A DNA stretch of 64,000 nucleotides. It comes from Metallyticus violacea (Eukaryota > Arthropoda > Insecta > Mantodea > Metallyticidae). The position numbers and the translations under genes are program-made. Positions 35,475-47,442 of the stretch are shown in pieces. Position 1 is the first letter of the stretch; every line of letters begins with the position of its first letter. The stretch is from positions 66,584,001-66,648,000 of the forward strand of contig CM060833.1 in assembly GCA_030762175.1 (NCBI GenBank), written 5' to 3'. Under the pieces are notes generated by a model. It was not told the origin of the DNA and searched no databases. It saw only the letters and a program-made list of their open reading frames with translations.

Positions 35475-35744
35475 ATGCAGGACACAGTGGTTGGAAGAAC
35501 TAAGCAATTAAAGACTCCTATAGACTCTTTTGAAGATTCACACTGCTCTAAAGGATTTATATTTCTGTGTGCCAGTGATGCGATTGGATATGTACAGGGA
35601 GAGAAGTATATTTTCTTAGTGAAAAAATGCTGCTTATTATCAGGACAAAATGGACATTGTTACGTTTTAACAGTAGTTCAAGAACCAATTAATGAACCAG
35701 GCACAGTTATTGTCCTGGACAAGGATAGAAAAATAAGAAATTAA
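35475..35744 (+). other. Unrecognised 89-codon open frame
   Basis: An intact frame with a mid-section I-F-L-C-A-S-D-A-I-G-Y-V-Q-G-E-K-Y-I-F-L-V-K and a second block C-Y-V-L-T-V-V. The alternation of hydrophobic and charged residues looks like a beta-rich protein rather than random sequence. No family is recognised and no splice or promoter signal was established. It could be a fragment of a repeat-encoded or host protein. Confidence 0.25.
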
Positions 35745-37147
35745 TTCTATTTTCAACATCCGTAAGGATGCCATAACAAATTGGCTAGCATAAAACATCA
35801 ATTATTCAAACGATTTCTTAAAAGAGAATTGCTGAGCATCGTAAATTCTGTATTGTGAATTACAGTAACTCGTGTATGTAGGTTACCTCCATACCATTGT
35901 GAATAATGTGCTATAGATGTATGGAATTATGAGTGCTATGACATTAAGTTTTAGGCTAAAGAAATGAAACCTTTCATAGACAATGCTTTTGAATCAGGCA
36001 TCCAGGATCAGTGATAAATACCGTAAGCACGTTGAAGGAGTGGAAGACGACATATGGAAAACTGATCAGCTGCAGTGACATCGAACTTGGAATAATGGGT
36101 TAACCATCAGCTCCCGCAATGAACAGGACTTCACGTTGGGTACTTGTTCCATGTTCAATTCATTATTACACGTGCATAAAATTGAGGTAAAATACTGGTG
36201 GATATTAATAATAGTTTAATAATGAAGCAATGTCACTTTTGGAAACAAATAGAAAATATGCTCTCATTTCATTGCTATAGTAATAGAATTATTCTTTTAT
36301 AAAATGCAACTTCCCAAGCATATAAAAATAATAACGGTTATAATAATAGTAATAAAAACAAAAACAACAATAACAACTCTGATTGTGAAAGGGAATTCAA
36401 TATTCAGTGACAGGACAGACTTGGCAACACTGCACGATTTCTCCATCTCTTATGGAGATGTGAAAACGACTATAGTACAGAAGTCGCTTCCTTTGTGTGG
36501 CGTAGGTCGAGTGCAGAGTTATCGCGCTTCAGCTCTATCATGCCGTTTTGCTAGTTAAAAAGTATATTTTTACTATAACAGATATTTACATCTTTAACCT
36601 TATTTTTCAAGGTATTGTTTTGCCCATATGTCTGCATTTAAAATCCCAGTCCTCTTATAAATGCTAATCTATTTTCCATCCGGTGCATTACAATGCTTTA
36701 AGTAAGAGGCCATGGATTTTTCTTTCAGATTTTAAATACTTTAAAAAATTATAGTGTTTTTAAATTTTTTTCTTCAGTGAATTAATATATTTTTAAAAAA
36801 TGTACAAAATATGAAAAACTCCTTCTCTAATTTTATTCGGCATGGTATTAGGATTATAATTTGAAAAGTTGATATGAAATAATAAAATTTTTAAAAATGT
36901 ATCACAAAATTCGTTTAAAATTTTTCATGTGGGCTATTCTTACCCAGCACAACTATGTACCAAAAATAAATAGTTAAATTTTTTCCATTTACACTTGAAT
37001 ATACCAAACTAAGTTATCAAGTGACACATATCTTGGCAAAGAACAGCTAAAGAAATCGTTAGTTATATTCCAGCTAAATAGCAGCCCAACCATACTTCTC
37101 TTTTGTAACTTCAATGAGACAAAGATGGTAAGAGAATTTTATGGTTT
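35745..37147. other. AT-rich stretch
   Basis: Nothing recognised. A short frame at 36304-36558 begins with an Ile/Thr/Lys-rich low-complexity segment. Confidence 0.4.
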
Positions 37148-37560
37148 ATGTTGCAGTGTCAAAAACAGCAGGTTGACACTTCCATGCTTTTGAGTACAAA
37201 ATATCCGCTGCTATGCTATTTGAGGGGTCTAAGACTCCCTATCTTAGCTCGGAGCACAATCAGGGGGAAGCCTAGGGGAACACTGCTGACGAGGAACATT
37301 GTTTCGGAGATAATGAACGCCTCCGGAAATCCGAACATGGTAGTGGAGCTGAGGAATTCATCAAGCAAACAAATGGACAGTGCTGTCAACAGCCCTGAGG
37401 CGGCAGGTTGCAGACATATTAAAGTTTGACTCGCTCCCTAGTTCCGTATGCAGATTGGGTCGTGCTATGGTTGAATGTCGTGGGGTTAAATCAGCGATAC
37501 GCCGTGGTTAGCCTAGTTAACTCGTGGACGACCCGCCGCAAAACGCAGCAATTCTCTACG
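37148..37560 (+). other. GC-richer unassigned block with a 93-codon frame
   Basis: The frame at 37148-37429 stays open across a GC-richer island (R-S-T-I-R-G-K-P-R-G-T-L-L, E-I-M-N-A-S-G-N-P-N-M). GC content remains raised to about 37560, beyond the frame. No domain is recognised. It may belong to an old retroelement. Confidence 0.25.
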
Positions 37561-39451
37561 GGTAACTAGACTCACCTGATTACTGCTTCCAAATTATATG
37601 CTGAATTTACTGCCAATGATCCATGCTCCGCATTTCTCGAAAAATCGGAAATAACATTCATTTGTCCATGCAACGGAAATAAAAAAGTCCCATAGGGAGT
37701 TCCTTTGTCAGCGCGACTGTTTCTCGGTTAATTTTTCATATAGTGCCAGCTAAATAGTGTTTATGAGGAAATTTTATATTACTAATATAAGGAGAAAACA
37801 ATCATATTGCTAAAATTGTTTTATTTATAACATATTCATCTAAAACACCGACAATAGGGCCAAGATATTTTAAAACAATCCACACATATGACAAGGGCGG
37901 ATAAATAGAAGCGGCTATATTTTATTTTCGATTCCCATAGCGCAATAATGTCATTTACTATTCTTTGAAGTTTAAGAATGAAAGTATCTGAATTTTTAAA
38001 TACAAGCTGAATTACTATCCACACTTTACTTTTTAGAACTACCTTAATTTTAGCACATTTATTTATTAACTTTAATTTAAAAGAGTAATTAAGTTATCAC
38101 AAGTGATGAGCGTCTGAGATTGCCCATAAATTGGTAAACGTAATCAGTGAAGGTTCTGGAAAGCTCAGGCCCTAGAGTTATATTTATCAGGATTATTTCA
38201 CGAATAGAACAAGACTTTAAATATAATTCCCTTAAACATGGCTTACAACATTATAAAAACTGTATATCTCTATTGTGAATATTTAACCTTTTCAAGTCAT
38301 GTTGCAACAGACAAATGTCGATTGTCAATAATGCCAAATATGGGTTTGGGACTATTTCATGAATAAAATAAGAATAAAAATAACATATATTTGAAATTCT
38401 CGCTACAAATTATTATCAGTTATATGGCTGTTACTAACTTATTACTGTTACTTTGAATACCTACCTATTCAGAAACAGTGAGAATGATAGACGAAAGTCA
38501 ACTATTACAATCGCTACCGTTCGTTTTGCTAATATCAACTAAGAAAAACAACACCGAGATAACACTTTAACATTCTGAACAACGCATTTATTAAAAGTTA
38601 TGGTTGCTTAGACAGATATTATTATATCATTTACAAATGATTTCAGATTAATAAGCTAATAAGCAAAAACAATTGCTTGAGTGAATACATATTAAGTTGG
38701 TTAAATTTACTGAAAAAAAAAAACAGAAATAATCAGCGATGCATGCTTGGGAATTATATAATGGGGGATATAGAGTTGGCTACATTGACAAATGCACCTC
38801 GCATAATAAAAGGAATTTTATAGAATTTTACGATAATTTTACTGCGATTGCGGACTATGTTTGGTCGAAATTCAACATTATGTTTCATTTCATTAGTCGA
38901 TTTTATGATGACTTCACATAATTGAAATAGTCGACAGAAATTCAAGCTGCAGTTTTGAACTTATGATAAAGAACATGACGAATTTGTTTTATTTTTTTTT
39001 TATTTTATTATTTTTTGATTCAAGGAGAAAGAAAAATAAGAGGATGGTAGTGGCGGCAATGGTCTGAAAAAATATCATGTAAAATTTGTCTAAGTGATGC
39101 TAGAACTGTGAAGAGAGTTAAAGAGTGCGGTATTATACAAAGCTATGTGGTAGCTAAGGAAACAATCATTTATACATGGAAGATTTATTTGAGAAAATAT
39201 ATCTTCGTATTTTTTGTATGTGAATAATGGAGTCCATTTTTAGGTTTCAGTAATTTTTTAAACCTAATTGTTGACAATACAAGTGGGTACTGTTCACTAG
39301 TAATACTGGGTGAAGAGCAGGACAAATCTTAATAGCCTCTCCCCATATCACCGGTTCTTAGGTGCTTAGTGTTATCGCTTTCGTCTATACAACAGATGTA
39401 GTAATGGACTCTATTGTGGCAGATTTACAAGTACATAAATAATTATAACTG
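37561..39451. other. AT-rich stretch without a recognised gene
   Basis: No feature recognised. Confidence 0.4.
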
Positions 39452-39660
39452 CAGCACTGGTGGCCGAGATCTTTTAGACACTGATTCGTGAGCGGGGGAC
39501 CTGGAGCTCAATTCCTGCCATGACCCTTCTCTCTAACTAAAGTGTTTTCCAGGTTTTCCTCAGTCCTTATAAATGATAAATGCCGGGGAGGTACCCCAAA
39601 CTTAAGCCTGAGACTCTTCCTTCTTAAAAAATTCATTCCACCTTACAATTTAATTTCATT
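39452..39660 (+). mobile_element. SINE A copy, diverged and 3' shortened
   Basis: The head is CACTGGTGGCCGAGATCTTT with a decayed box B (GAGCTCAATTCC). The body retains TTTTCCAGGTTTTCCTCAGT and AATGCCGGGGAGGTACCCCA. The last part of the family consensus is missing. Confidence 0.8.
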
Positions 39661-40394
39661 TAGTAGTAGCAATAGTAGTAATAGTACTAGTTTGTTTATT
39701 TATTAATTTGTTTGATACAGGAAGACTTATCCAGGCGTTCGCACGTGCTTTTACAATACCAAATAAATGCATGAAATTGCACAAACGGATATTTAACTCT
39801 TAAGGAACAAATATATATATGCACATATGTATATGGAATAGTTAAATAAAAATGAAAAAATACAGAAAAATTAACCAGTGTCCATTGAAAGAAAGTGAGC
39901 ATTTTCCTGTAACATCATCTTCAACTGCATGCAAATCTGCAAGCGAACTTTATTTTGACCGAGAAACAGCATCTTTGAACCCCCGTGCACAAACACGACT
40001 CGTTTCAGCTATGAATCTATGGGTGGCACCCAGGAAGTTTCGGAATTTCTGAAAGTGTTCTCAACGCTTTTTCGACGGTCCACGCTCACAAAGACAGCAG
40101 CGGTTTCTTCCATTAGAGCACATACTGGGACGCTGGATTTATGAATTTAATTAATTATTAGGTAAACACTCTTTAAACATTTTAAATCATCTTTGATTTT
40201 TGCTGTAGGGGAGAAAAAACTCTCCATAGGCCTCCTGTAACATTGCATAAGCGTCAAATGAAGATTTTCTGAGACGAAAGCAGTATATTGTTGGTCGTGC
40301 GTCACCTCCACTTTTCTATAAACGGAACTGTACATGACTCAACTTGTACAACTCTCACAGACGGAAATATGAAGTGCCAACTAATTCGAAGTTT
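39661..40394. other. Stretch without a recognised gene
   Basis: A 66-codon plus frame at 39852-40052 is unrecognised. Nothing else is seen. Confidence 0.35.
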
Positions 40395-40405
40395 ACATTA
40401 TGCAT

Positions 40406-40702
40406 TTTTTTTGAATGGTTTATTTATGGACGCTCTTTAACAGCTCAGGTCATCAGCGTCCCATTCATCTCAGGGCGTGAAACGGCCGACAAATTTTGCT
40501 CAGAGACCTCTCTTTCAGGCTTGAGGTTCTTTTTCGTGCCGTAAATGTACGACACAGGACTCACGGCTTTACTTCCCTTCCGAAGGAAGCCATACTTAGG
40601 ATTTTTACGCCCCGAAAAAATCCATCGATCCTGGCCGGGTTCGAACCCACGATATTGGTTTTAGGAGGCAAGTACGGTAACCACTACACCACCAGGACCG
40701 AC
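40406..40702 (-). mobile_element. SINE B copy, full length with target-site duplication
   Basis: A complete minus-strand SINE B between exact 11-bp copies of ACATTATGCAT (40395-40405 and 40707-40717). A few bases (ACAC) separate the head from the second copy. The head holds box B GGTTCGAACCC and acceptor-stem complementarity. Confidence 0.93.
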
Positions 40703-41011
40703 ACACACATTATGCATAAGCGAACAGAACATTTTAAAGTTAAATTTTAGCGCGATGTCTGTAAAAAAAGTATGTAACATTTTTATTTTTTAAAAAAAAT
40801 ATTTTAGTGTTTTAACACCCGTTTTAACTATTGAGTATATTTTTTATTGAACAGCCCTCGTAAGTCGAAATGTTTTGACGTAAATTCACAGGAACAGCTG
40901 TATATAAATAATTTCACTCGGTGAGCTTAATATTGTTTCCATAACGTATATGTGTTAAAAATGTGAGCAACGCTATTTACGGTTATGCAAATGAATGCAT
41001 CATCTGTATTT

Positions 41012-41225
41012 TGATTTTTTCGGGCGTAAAAATTCTATTTATGGCTTCCTTCAGAAGGGAGGTAAAGCCGTGGGTCCCACGTCGTACAGCACGACAAAGA
41101 ATATCAAGGCTGGAAAAAGAGGCCTCTGAGCAAAATTTGTCTGCCGTTTTACTCCCTAAATTGAATGTGGTGCTGATGACCTGAGATGTTAAAGAGCGTC
41201 CGCAAAAAAATCAAATTTAAAAAAA
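41012..41225 (+). mobile_element. SINE B copy lacking the tRNA head
   Basis: It starts in the body at TTTTTTCGGGCGTAAAAATT and runs to GATGTTAAAGAGCGTCC and an A-rich tail. The whole tRNA-derived head is absent, consistent with 5' truncation on insertion. Moderately diverged. Confidence 0.85.
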
Positions 41226-41848
41226 ATTACAATAAAGTTAAATATGCAGAACATGAAACATTGTTGGCATATATTTGGATATAGAAACTGTTAAAGAGAG
41301 AGAAAAACACATTTACACTTTTTTGTTCTTCTTATTAAACTCTACCATTACGTTTATTTATGACTGAAATTCGGTACACTCTGTACATAATGTATTTCTA
41401 GGCAGTCTCTGCATGCCATACGCCATTGTTTTTCTTCAAACAAAGTGCTTACAGGAACCTGTCTGCTTCCCTGTCGGTCAGAAGTTTTCAAACACACGGG
41501 CTAACATCTTCAATTCAGAACACATCAAAAGAAATGAAAGGAAATCAAGTTGAAACGTCAAGATTCTTCATACCTATTCTTATTTCACTAATATAGAAAC
41601 GATAAAGTCAACATACATTTTAATTTTTGGTTCGATAGCTTATATTTTATTCGCATAAAAATATCGAAAGAACTTTTTTCACTTCTCTATCTGAAAATAT
41701 TTTTAGGACACCCGGGATCAAGTGTCTTATATAGGATAATAGAAAATATTAACTTTTTGCAGGTTATAGCGTCGTTATGTGAAGAATGCTTACTATGAAA
41801 TACGACGATGATGATCGTACCTTATAAGTTATCAGAAATAAAAATGTA
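41226..41848. other. AT-rich stretch
   Basis: Nothing recognised. Confidence 0.4.
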
Positions 41849-42458
41849 CAGTGAGGTTATCTGAAGTACTGCCCGCCTTGAGCGCGACTGCTTACTCCGT
41901 AAGTGCAATCGCCGCAACCGGGAAAAGATTGATATAGTAGCCGCGAGTGCAGTTAATACTTTTATTATGTGTTTATATTTTATTGAAAAATGGTACAGTA
42001 TTTAAAATTTATAATAACCACTGAACCTGTGTTATAAGAGATGCTCCTCAGCGGCAATACATTGCCAACATCTGCGTAGGAAATTGCCCTATTTCATTTA
42101 ACTTTTCTTCCGTAATAACACTGCGGTTCGGAACATATTTCTTGTCACGTATTTACCTGGAATATGATTGCCAGGGAATTTTCTTGCGAAATGTCTTATC
42201 ACTTCTCTGTAATAATTCGTTTTTACACATAAAAATCCCATTCTTCAAGGATATATTTATGTGGTTGTATAACTAACGAAGAACTATTTAAACGCAATTA
42301 CACACGAGTAACACACGAACGCACAACCACTCGCTGAAGAAGTTTCCCTCAAACCAACTGCAAGCTGTTACGTGCACATCCACTAGTTGGCCTTGACAAC
42401 CGACTTCTCCCAGTATGAAGCCTTGCTCTACCGGAGTGCAACTCGGATAACCTCAATG
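41849..42458. mobile_element. 610-bp TIR element with TA target site
   Basis: The left end CAGTGAGGTTATCTGAAGT and the reverse complement of the right end, CATTGAGGTTATCCGAGTT, match at most positions. Both are bordered by TA (41847-41848, 42459-42460). TA duplication and a CA-GTG-like end fit the Tc1/mariner/pogo group. Minus-strand translation between about 42230 and 42050 contains V-I-R-H-F-A-R-K-F-P-G and E-I-G-Q-F-P-like pieces, resembling the N-terminal helix-turn-helix of an insect transposase. The element is probably a deletion derivative. The superfamily is uncertain. Confidence 0.6.
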
Positions 42459-42986
42459 TAGAAGGGAGCTTCTTTTACGCATTGGAAGGGATCAGTATTA
42501 ATTAAAATTTAAAATGGTGTCTGTATGTAATACCGTCTTTTGTTACTTTTTGTCTGTATTGTTTACAAAATGGGTTGTAAGAATCTAATAGCAGATTGAA
42601 CAATTAAGGACTTGAGATAGGCATTGAAGTTGTCAGGAAGACATGTTGCAGACACTGCAAGGAATTTATATCTTTCTTCCAGAACTCTGTGTTATTGAAC
42701 TAAGAGGCGTAAAATTAAAATAAGCAGCCGTTCAGAAAACTTGATCTAGTGAGAAGTGAATATGAAAATTACACGGATGAACAGAAAATGATCTGGTAAA
42801 GAAATCCCATCATCAGATTGTCTTTCAGTGCCAGACACAAAGAAGCTAACGCAACGATAAAAGTATATCTGCTGTGAGGATAGTGTAGACGCTATGCTGA
42901 ATTCAATGACCTGAATATAACGTGTAGTATCACGAGACCTGTATCGAAATCAGGGCATTGTATGAGGGCGGTCGCCTCGTATTTTG

Positions 42987-43028
<42 letters not shown>

Positions 43029-43276
43029 GCTACAAACAAAAAACTGTGTTCCAATTTCTGAGGACGGTTGCGAACATTTTGGTGAATATTCATGAATCAT
43101 ATCATTATGTTAAATAGTATTTTCATTTACTATTGTGATGTTTATCATTTATTTTCTTCAATTACTACCGCGGTATGTTTTAGTAAGTTCAACAAAAGTA
43201 AGTTAAATTTCTAAGTAATTCAATCGTTACCTTCATTGCAGATAATAATGCTATTTTTACCTGTTTCCGCAAATCT

Positions 43277-43314
<38 letters not shown>

Positions 43315-43333
43315 GCATACATTGAACTTAATT
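42459..43333. other. Stretch without a recognised gene, with two (TA)n runs
   Basis: Perfect TA runs at 42993-43025 and 43282-43311. No coding signal. Confidence 0.5.
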
Positions 43334-43619
43334 TACCGCCATGGGTAGCCGAGGTCGTTAAGGTGCGGACTCGTGAGCGGGAGGACTGCGGTTCGAATCC
43401 CGTCAGGACCGTCCTCCCTGACTGAGGTTTTTTCCAGATTTTCCTCAGTCCTCATAAATAGCAAATGCCGGGAGATACCCTAGACTTAGGCCTGTAACGT
43501 TTCGTTCCTTAAAAATAAAATCCTTTCCCAATATATCATTTCATCTCATGTGTCACCAGTGTCCACCGCCTGTGGTGCTTCTGTAGCAAAAACTGGCGTT
43601 AAACACTATTCATTCATTT
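43334..43619 (+). mobile_element. SINE A copy with target-site duplication
   Basis: Full-length plus-strand SINE A ending in CATTCATT. AACTTAATT flanks it at 43325-43333 and 43620-43628. Box B is GGTTCGAATCCC and the box A region is GGTAGCCGAGGTCGTTAAGG. Confidence 0.92.
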
Positions 43620-43628
43620 AACTTAATT

Positions 43629-43992
43629 AATAAATTTTAGACAGCTATTATATATCTAGGACTGCAAGGAGCCTTTTTATTAAAAATAGTCATATTTCTC
43701 AAAATAACAGGTAAAAATCTGAATTGTTGGCATTATTGCCGGCAGTTACTTTATGTTCTAACATTTAATTCAGATATCCTGGTTACGGTATTTTACATAA
43801 TGGTTCAACTGGAATGAGTTTTTTTTCCCGTAGTTTTCAGTTCCCTAGTCCTTTGTTGCTTCTCCGTTACAGTGTTAAGGCTGCTGTTTTGTTGAAAGAC
43901 CAATTAAATGTTTTTCCAAAGGGAATAATGTTTATTTTACTAATTATTTTGTGGTACCCCCTTAATATTGTGAGTGCTTACACAGCTAAACG
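43629..43992. other. Stretch without a recognised gene
   Basis: An 80-codon plus frame (43814-44056) runs into the SINE B copy and is not a gene. Confidence 0.4.
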
Positions 43993-44002
43993 AACCCCAG
44001 AC

Positions 44003-44181
44003 AGCCGTGGGTCCCGTATCGTACATTTACGGCACGAAAAAGAACCTCAAGCCTGAAAGAGAGGCCTCTGAGCAAAATTAGTCGGCCGTTTCACGCCCTG
44101 AGTTGAATGGGACGCTGATGACCTGAGATGTTAAAGAGCGTCCATAAATAAACCAATCAAAACAAAACAAAAAAAAAAAAA
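44003..44181 (+). mobile_element. 5'-truncated SINE B inserted into SINE A sequence
   Basis: The SINE B 3' half begins at AGCCGTGGGTCCCGTATCG and ends in an A-rich tail (44160-44181). Exact 10-bp duplications AACCCCAGAC lie at 43993-44002 and 44182-44191. The duplicated target is the reverse complement of part of the SINE A head, so this insertion is younger than the neighbouring SINE A. Confidence 0.88.
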
Positions 44182-44191
44182 AACCCCAGAC

Positions 44192-44468
44192 CTCCCGCTC
44201 TCGAGGTCGTTAAGGCGCGGACTCTTGACGGGAGATCTGGGGTTCGATTCCCGCCAGTATCGCCCTTCCTGACTGAGGTTTTTTTGCAGGTTTTCTTGCC
44301 TTCCTAAATGGCAAATGCTGCGGAGGTACTCTAAATTTAGGTCTGGAACCCTTCCTTCCTTTATAAAAATCTCTTTCCTAATTTATCATTTCAACTCATG
44401 TATCTTCAGTGTCCATCGCCTGTGGTGTCTCATTAGTAAAAAAGGGCATTAAACACCATTAAAAAAAG
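44192..44468 (+). mobile_element. SINE A copy with an inverted 5' segment
   Basis: The plus-strand SINE A body starts at CGAGGTCGTTAAGGCGCGGA (44202) and ends GGGCATTAAACACCATT plus A-run. Directly before it lies the reverse complement of the same family's head (43991-44002 continued at 44192-44200: GAACCCCAGAC plus CTCCCGCTC). Together with GACGGGAGATCTGGGGTTCG (44227-44246) this forms a hairpin interrupted by the SINE B insertion. Confidence 0.8.
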
Positions 44469-46327
44469 AAAGAATCGCCTTAGACTTATTAATGCTTTTC
44501 CAGTTCCATTAATGCTGTTAATTCGGGTGCTTCTGTAGTCCAGAGTCCTCTAACGGAAGTCCATATATTTTGTCTCTAAAAACTGTAATTTCGAAGTATC
44601 TATGTCTAGCCGTTAGGTGTTGCGGTTTTTATTTACCAAAGCCCCTTTCCTATCGAGGGATATCTTTATAACTGCCGCCAGTAAAGGACTGTTGCCTGGA
44701 GTTTCCTGTGTACAGTGCTGGTTAATATATCTGTAGTGATATAAATTTAACTCTGAATTTCAGGTACTCTTAGCTTTCTGTTGTACTTACTTTGTAACAC
44801 TGATATTCTGTTATTGTCCGTCGCCCACTTTGTTTTTTGTTGGTCTTTGCCTGTGTTTATTGCTTTGGGATATTACATTGTTGTATTTCTCGGATATAGT
44901 ATCTATATTTTCGAACGATGCTCATTGCTGGGCCATTATCAATGCTCGGTGTCTGCTGTACGCATTTTACCCATGTTCTTACAAATATAGCTCTTTCAAA
45001 TGTTCATTCATCCGCAGAGCGAGTCTATGCGGGACTGGAAGCACGATATCTGCCGGGTATACATAACCTCTCAATTCAAATGCTGATTACCGATTACAAT
45101 TACTACTTTACTTTGTCATAGAATATGTTCAAAATGATATACTTGTATCACTTCTCACCTTTTAAGAAAGCCTTCAGCGGTATTTTTATTACATATAATG
45201 AAGGTGTTTAATTAAAATACCTAAAATACGAGGAGGGAAAGATTTAAAATAAAGTGCATTAATTTGAATGGGTGTATCAAATCTCAGGGGTAAAATAATT
45301 AATTTTCCTCTCCGACAATGATTTCCGCTGACTTACTGCCCCAACTCTAGCTGAAATTTTTGTTATACGTAGATAACAGGGAAAGGGATATTACGTAGAT
45401 TTACACTTGCGCTACACTCTCGCGGGAAACCTAGCAGAGTTGCACACTGGACCCTCTCCTTAAGAACTTAACTCCAGGCTGATTTCGCTGGTCAAGCATA
45501 CAGCCTTCACCCCTCAAGGCAGTTTCCGAGGGTGTATTTGTTAACTAAACAAAAGAACATGTTTTCCCGTCCTCAATTCAGCCAACCTACTATCCCCTTG
45601 GTCCTGGGCTCTGGTTGTAGGCATTCCAGAGGACAACACAGTTTCCTAAAACAATTTGGTACTGCCCTCTGACTATAGGAAACACACATAAACTAGCAAT
45701 TATTAATATTTAAAATAACAATAACCTTACACATATGAATGTATATACAGATTATTTGATAATTATTAATTAATTTCTGATCATTTATAGCCTGAATCAA
45801 TTATTCCAGCTTCAAGCCTGTGTTCATATACAGTTGTTCTTCTTTTGAAATTGCTGCAATTTTTATATTCTTACCTAATATTGTCTTTCAGTTCTCCCAA
45901 CGTATGCGAGTTATTTCGATGCATTTTATTATTCAGAATCTTCCATAAATATGTAGCTATACAGCATAGGACTCGCGCTGGTCATTATCCTATAATTCTT
46001 CAAAGCGTTGTATGATTGTGGTATGTTGGTAAAATAAAGTCATTATTCTGTTAGTATTCCCTGTACACCATATACCAACAAGGACATCGTTTCCAACATC
46101 CTATATGACTACGGTAAACTATTATTGTAATTATAATTTGTATGACCAATCTATTGGTTTGAATTTATGGGCTCCGCCACGTCCGGCAGACAGCATGGTT
46201 GCAGCCGCCACATGGGCCGCGCTTTTACGGTTGAACATTCATTTGAAAGCACTGTACACTGTTTATTGATCTGTATAGAGATTCCAACAGTCGGCTTTAT
46301 ATAAAGAATTAAAACTTTTTCGGTGTC
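44469..46327. other. Stretch without a recognised gene
   Basis: Three overlapping plus-strand frames at 44781-45121 are Cys/Leu-rich with no recognised domain. GC-richer patches occur at 45340-45640. Nothing assigned. Confidence 0.35.
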
Positions 46328-47442
46328 GGTTGTTTATGATGGCCTCAGGGGTCTTCTGCCGAGAAATATTTAAACCGTAGACCAAGCTTTCGACCATTCT
46401 AACTCCGTGGCCTTCTTCAGGGGACTGTAGTGAACGAGCAAATGCTTAATCTAAATACCATGTGATTGGTGAAAAGATGCACTTTGGTCGCTGAGCTCCA
46501 AGCATCTGTTTCTTGTTTCACTGAGTAGTTGAGTAGTCTTCCCGGTAAACTGATCTGCAGTTGTTTTGCTATCCCCAAACAGGATTTTCTTGTCTTTTAT
46601 TACGAAATGTTGATGTGTAACGCAGGACTTTTTATAATGACAAGTTTATTCCTATAGTTGATCCATGTTCTTAATATTTAGTAGTCATCACCTCAGTATC
46701 ATTAGTTTAGGGTAGCCATTACTCAACCATCCATGGACTAACCAGCTCAGAGATGCCTTAACGGTACTTTTCCTTGGTGGCTACTGTTTAGGGACAGCAA
46801 AGTAACTGCAGTTCCATTCACCGGGAAATCTACTAAACGATGCAATGAAATAAGAAGTAGATGCTTGGTGCTAGCGACGAAACTGTATCCAGTTGGCCCC
46901 TTTTCACCAAGCCATCACAACATGGTATCGACATTAAGTCTTTGTAGATACATGATTGACCGGAGTTTCCGAGTCAATCACAAGTGAAAACTTCTACTAT
47001 AAATCATCGTCCTTTTTTGCTCGTTTATTACAGTTCTCTGAGGAAGGCCACGGAGTTAGGACGGCCGGAAGTTTGGTCTACGACTTAAATATTACTCAGT
47101 TGCAGACCCGTGAAGTCATTTTTTTTTTGGATTAATTTATTTATGGACGCTCTTTAACATCTCAGGTCATCAGCGTCCCATTCAACTCAGGGCGTGAAAC
47201 GGCCGACCAATTTTGCTCATAGGCCTCTCTTTCAGGCTTGAGGTTCTTTTTCGTGCCGTAAATGTACGACACGGGACCCACGGCTTTACTTCCCTTCCGA
47301 AGGAAGCCATATTTAGGATTTTTACGCCCGAAAAAATCCATCGATTCTGGCCGGGTTCGAACCCGCGTTTTGGGCGTAGGAGGCAAGTATGGTAACCACT
47401 ACACCATCAGGACCGACCCGTGAAGTCATCATAAGTCAACTT
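46328..47442. repeat. Large foldback: two inverted copies of one repeat
   Basis: The sequence from about 46328 to 46590 reappears, reverse complemented and diverged, from about 47442 back to 46785 (disregarding the SINE B at 47120-47416). Shared blocks include GCCACGGAGTTAG, TAGACCAA, CCAAGCATCT, TTCCCGGT and CTGCAGTT. The centre lies near 46690. Near each outer end is CTGANGA-GGCC-loop-GGYC-GAA, which fits the order of hammerhead ribozyme core elements. Inverted pairs like this occur with Penelope-like elements, but no reverse transcriptase or endonuclease is visible, so the class is open. Confidence 0.7.
47120..47416 (-). mobile_element. SINE B copy, full length, nested in the foldback
   Basis: A complete minus-strand SINE B flanked by GACCCGTGAAGTCAT at 47105-47119 and 47415-47429 (13-15 bp; the first two bases overlap the SINE end). 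Removing it joins the right arm of the surrounding inverted repeat, so it inserted later. Confidence 0.95.

Noticed and set aside
42993..43311. Paired (TA)n runs as a structured element or origin
   Set aside because: Both are simple dinucleotide microsatellites; the sequence between them shows no symmetry.
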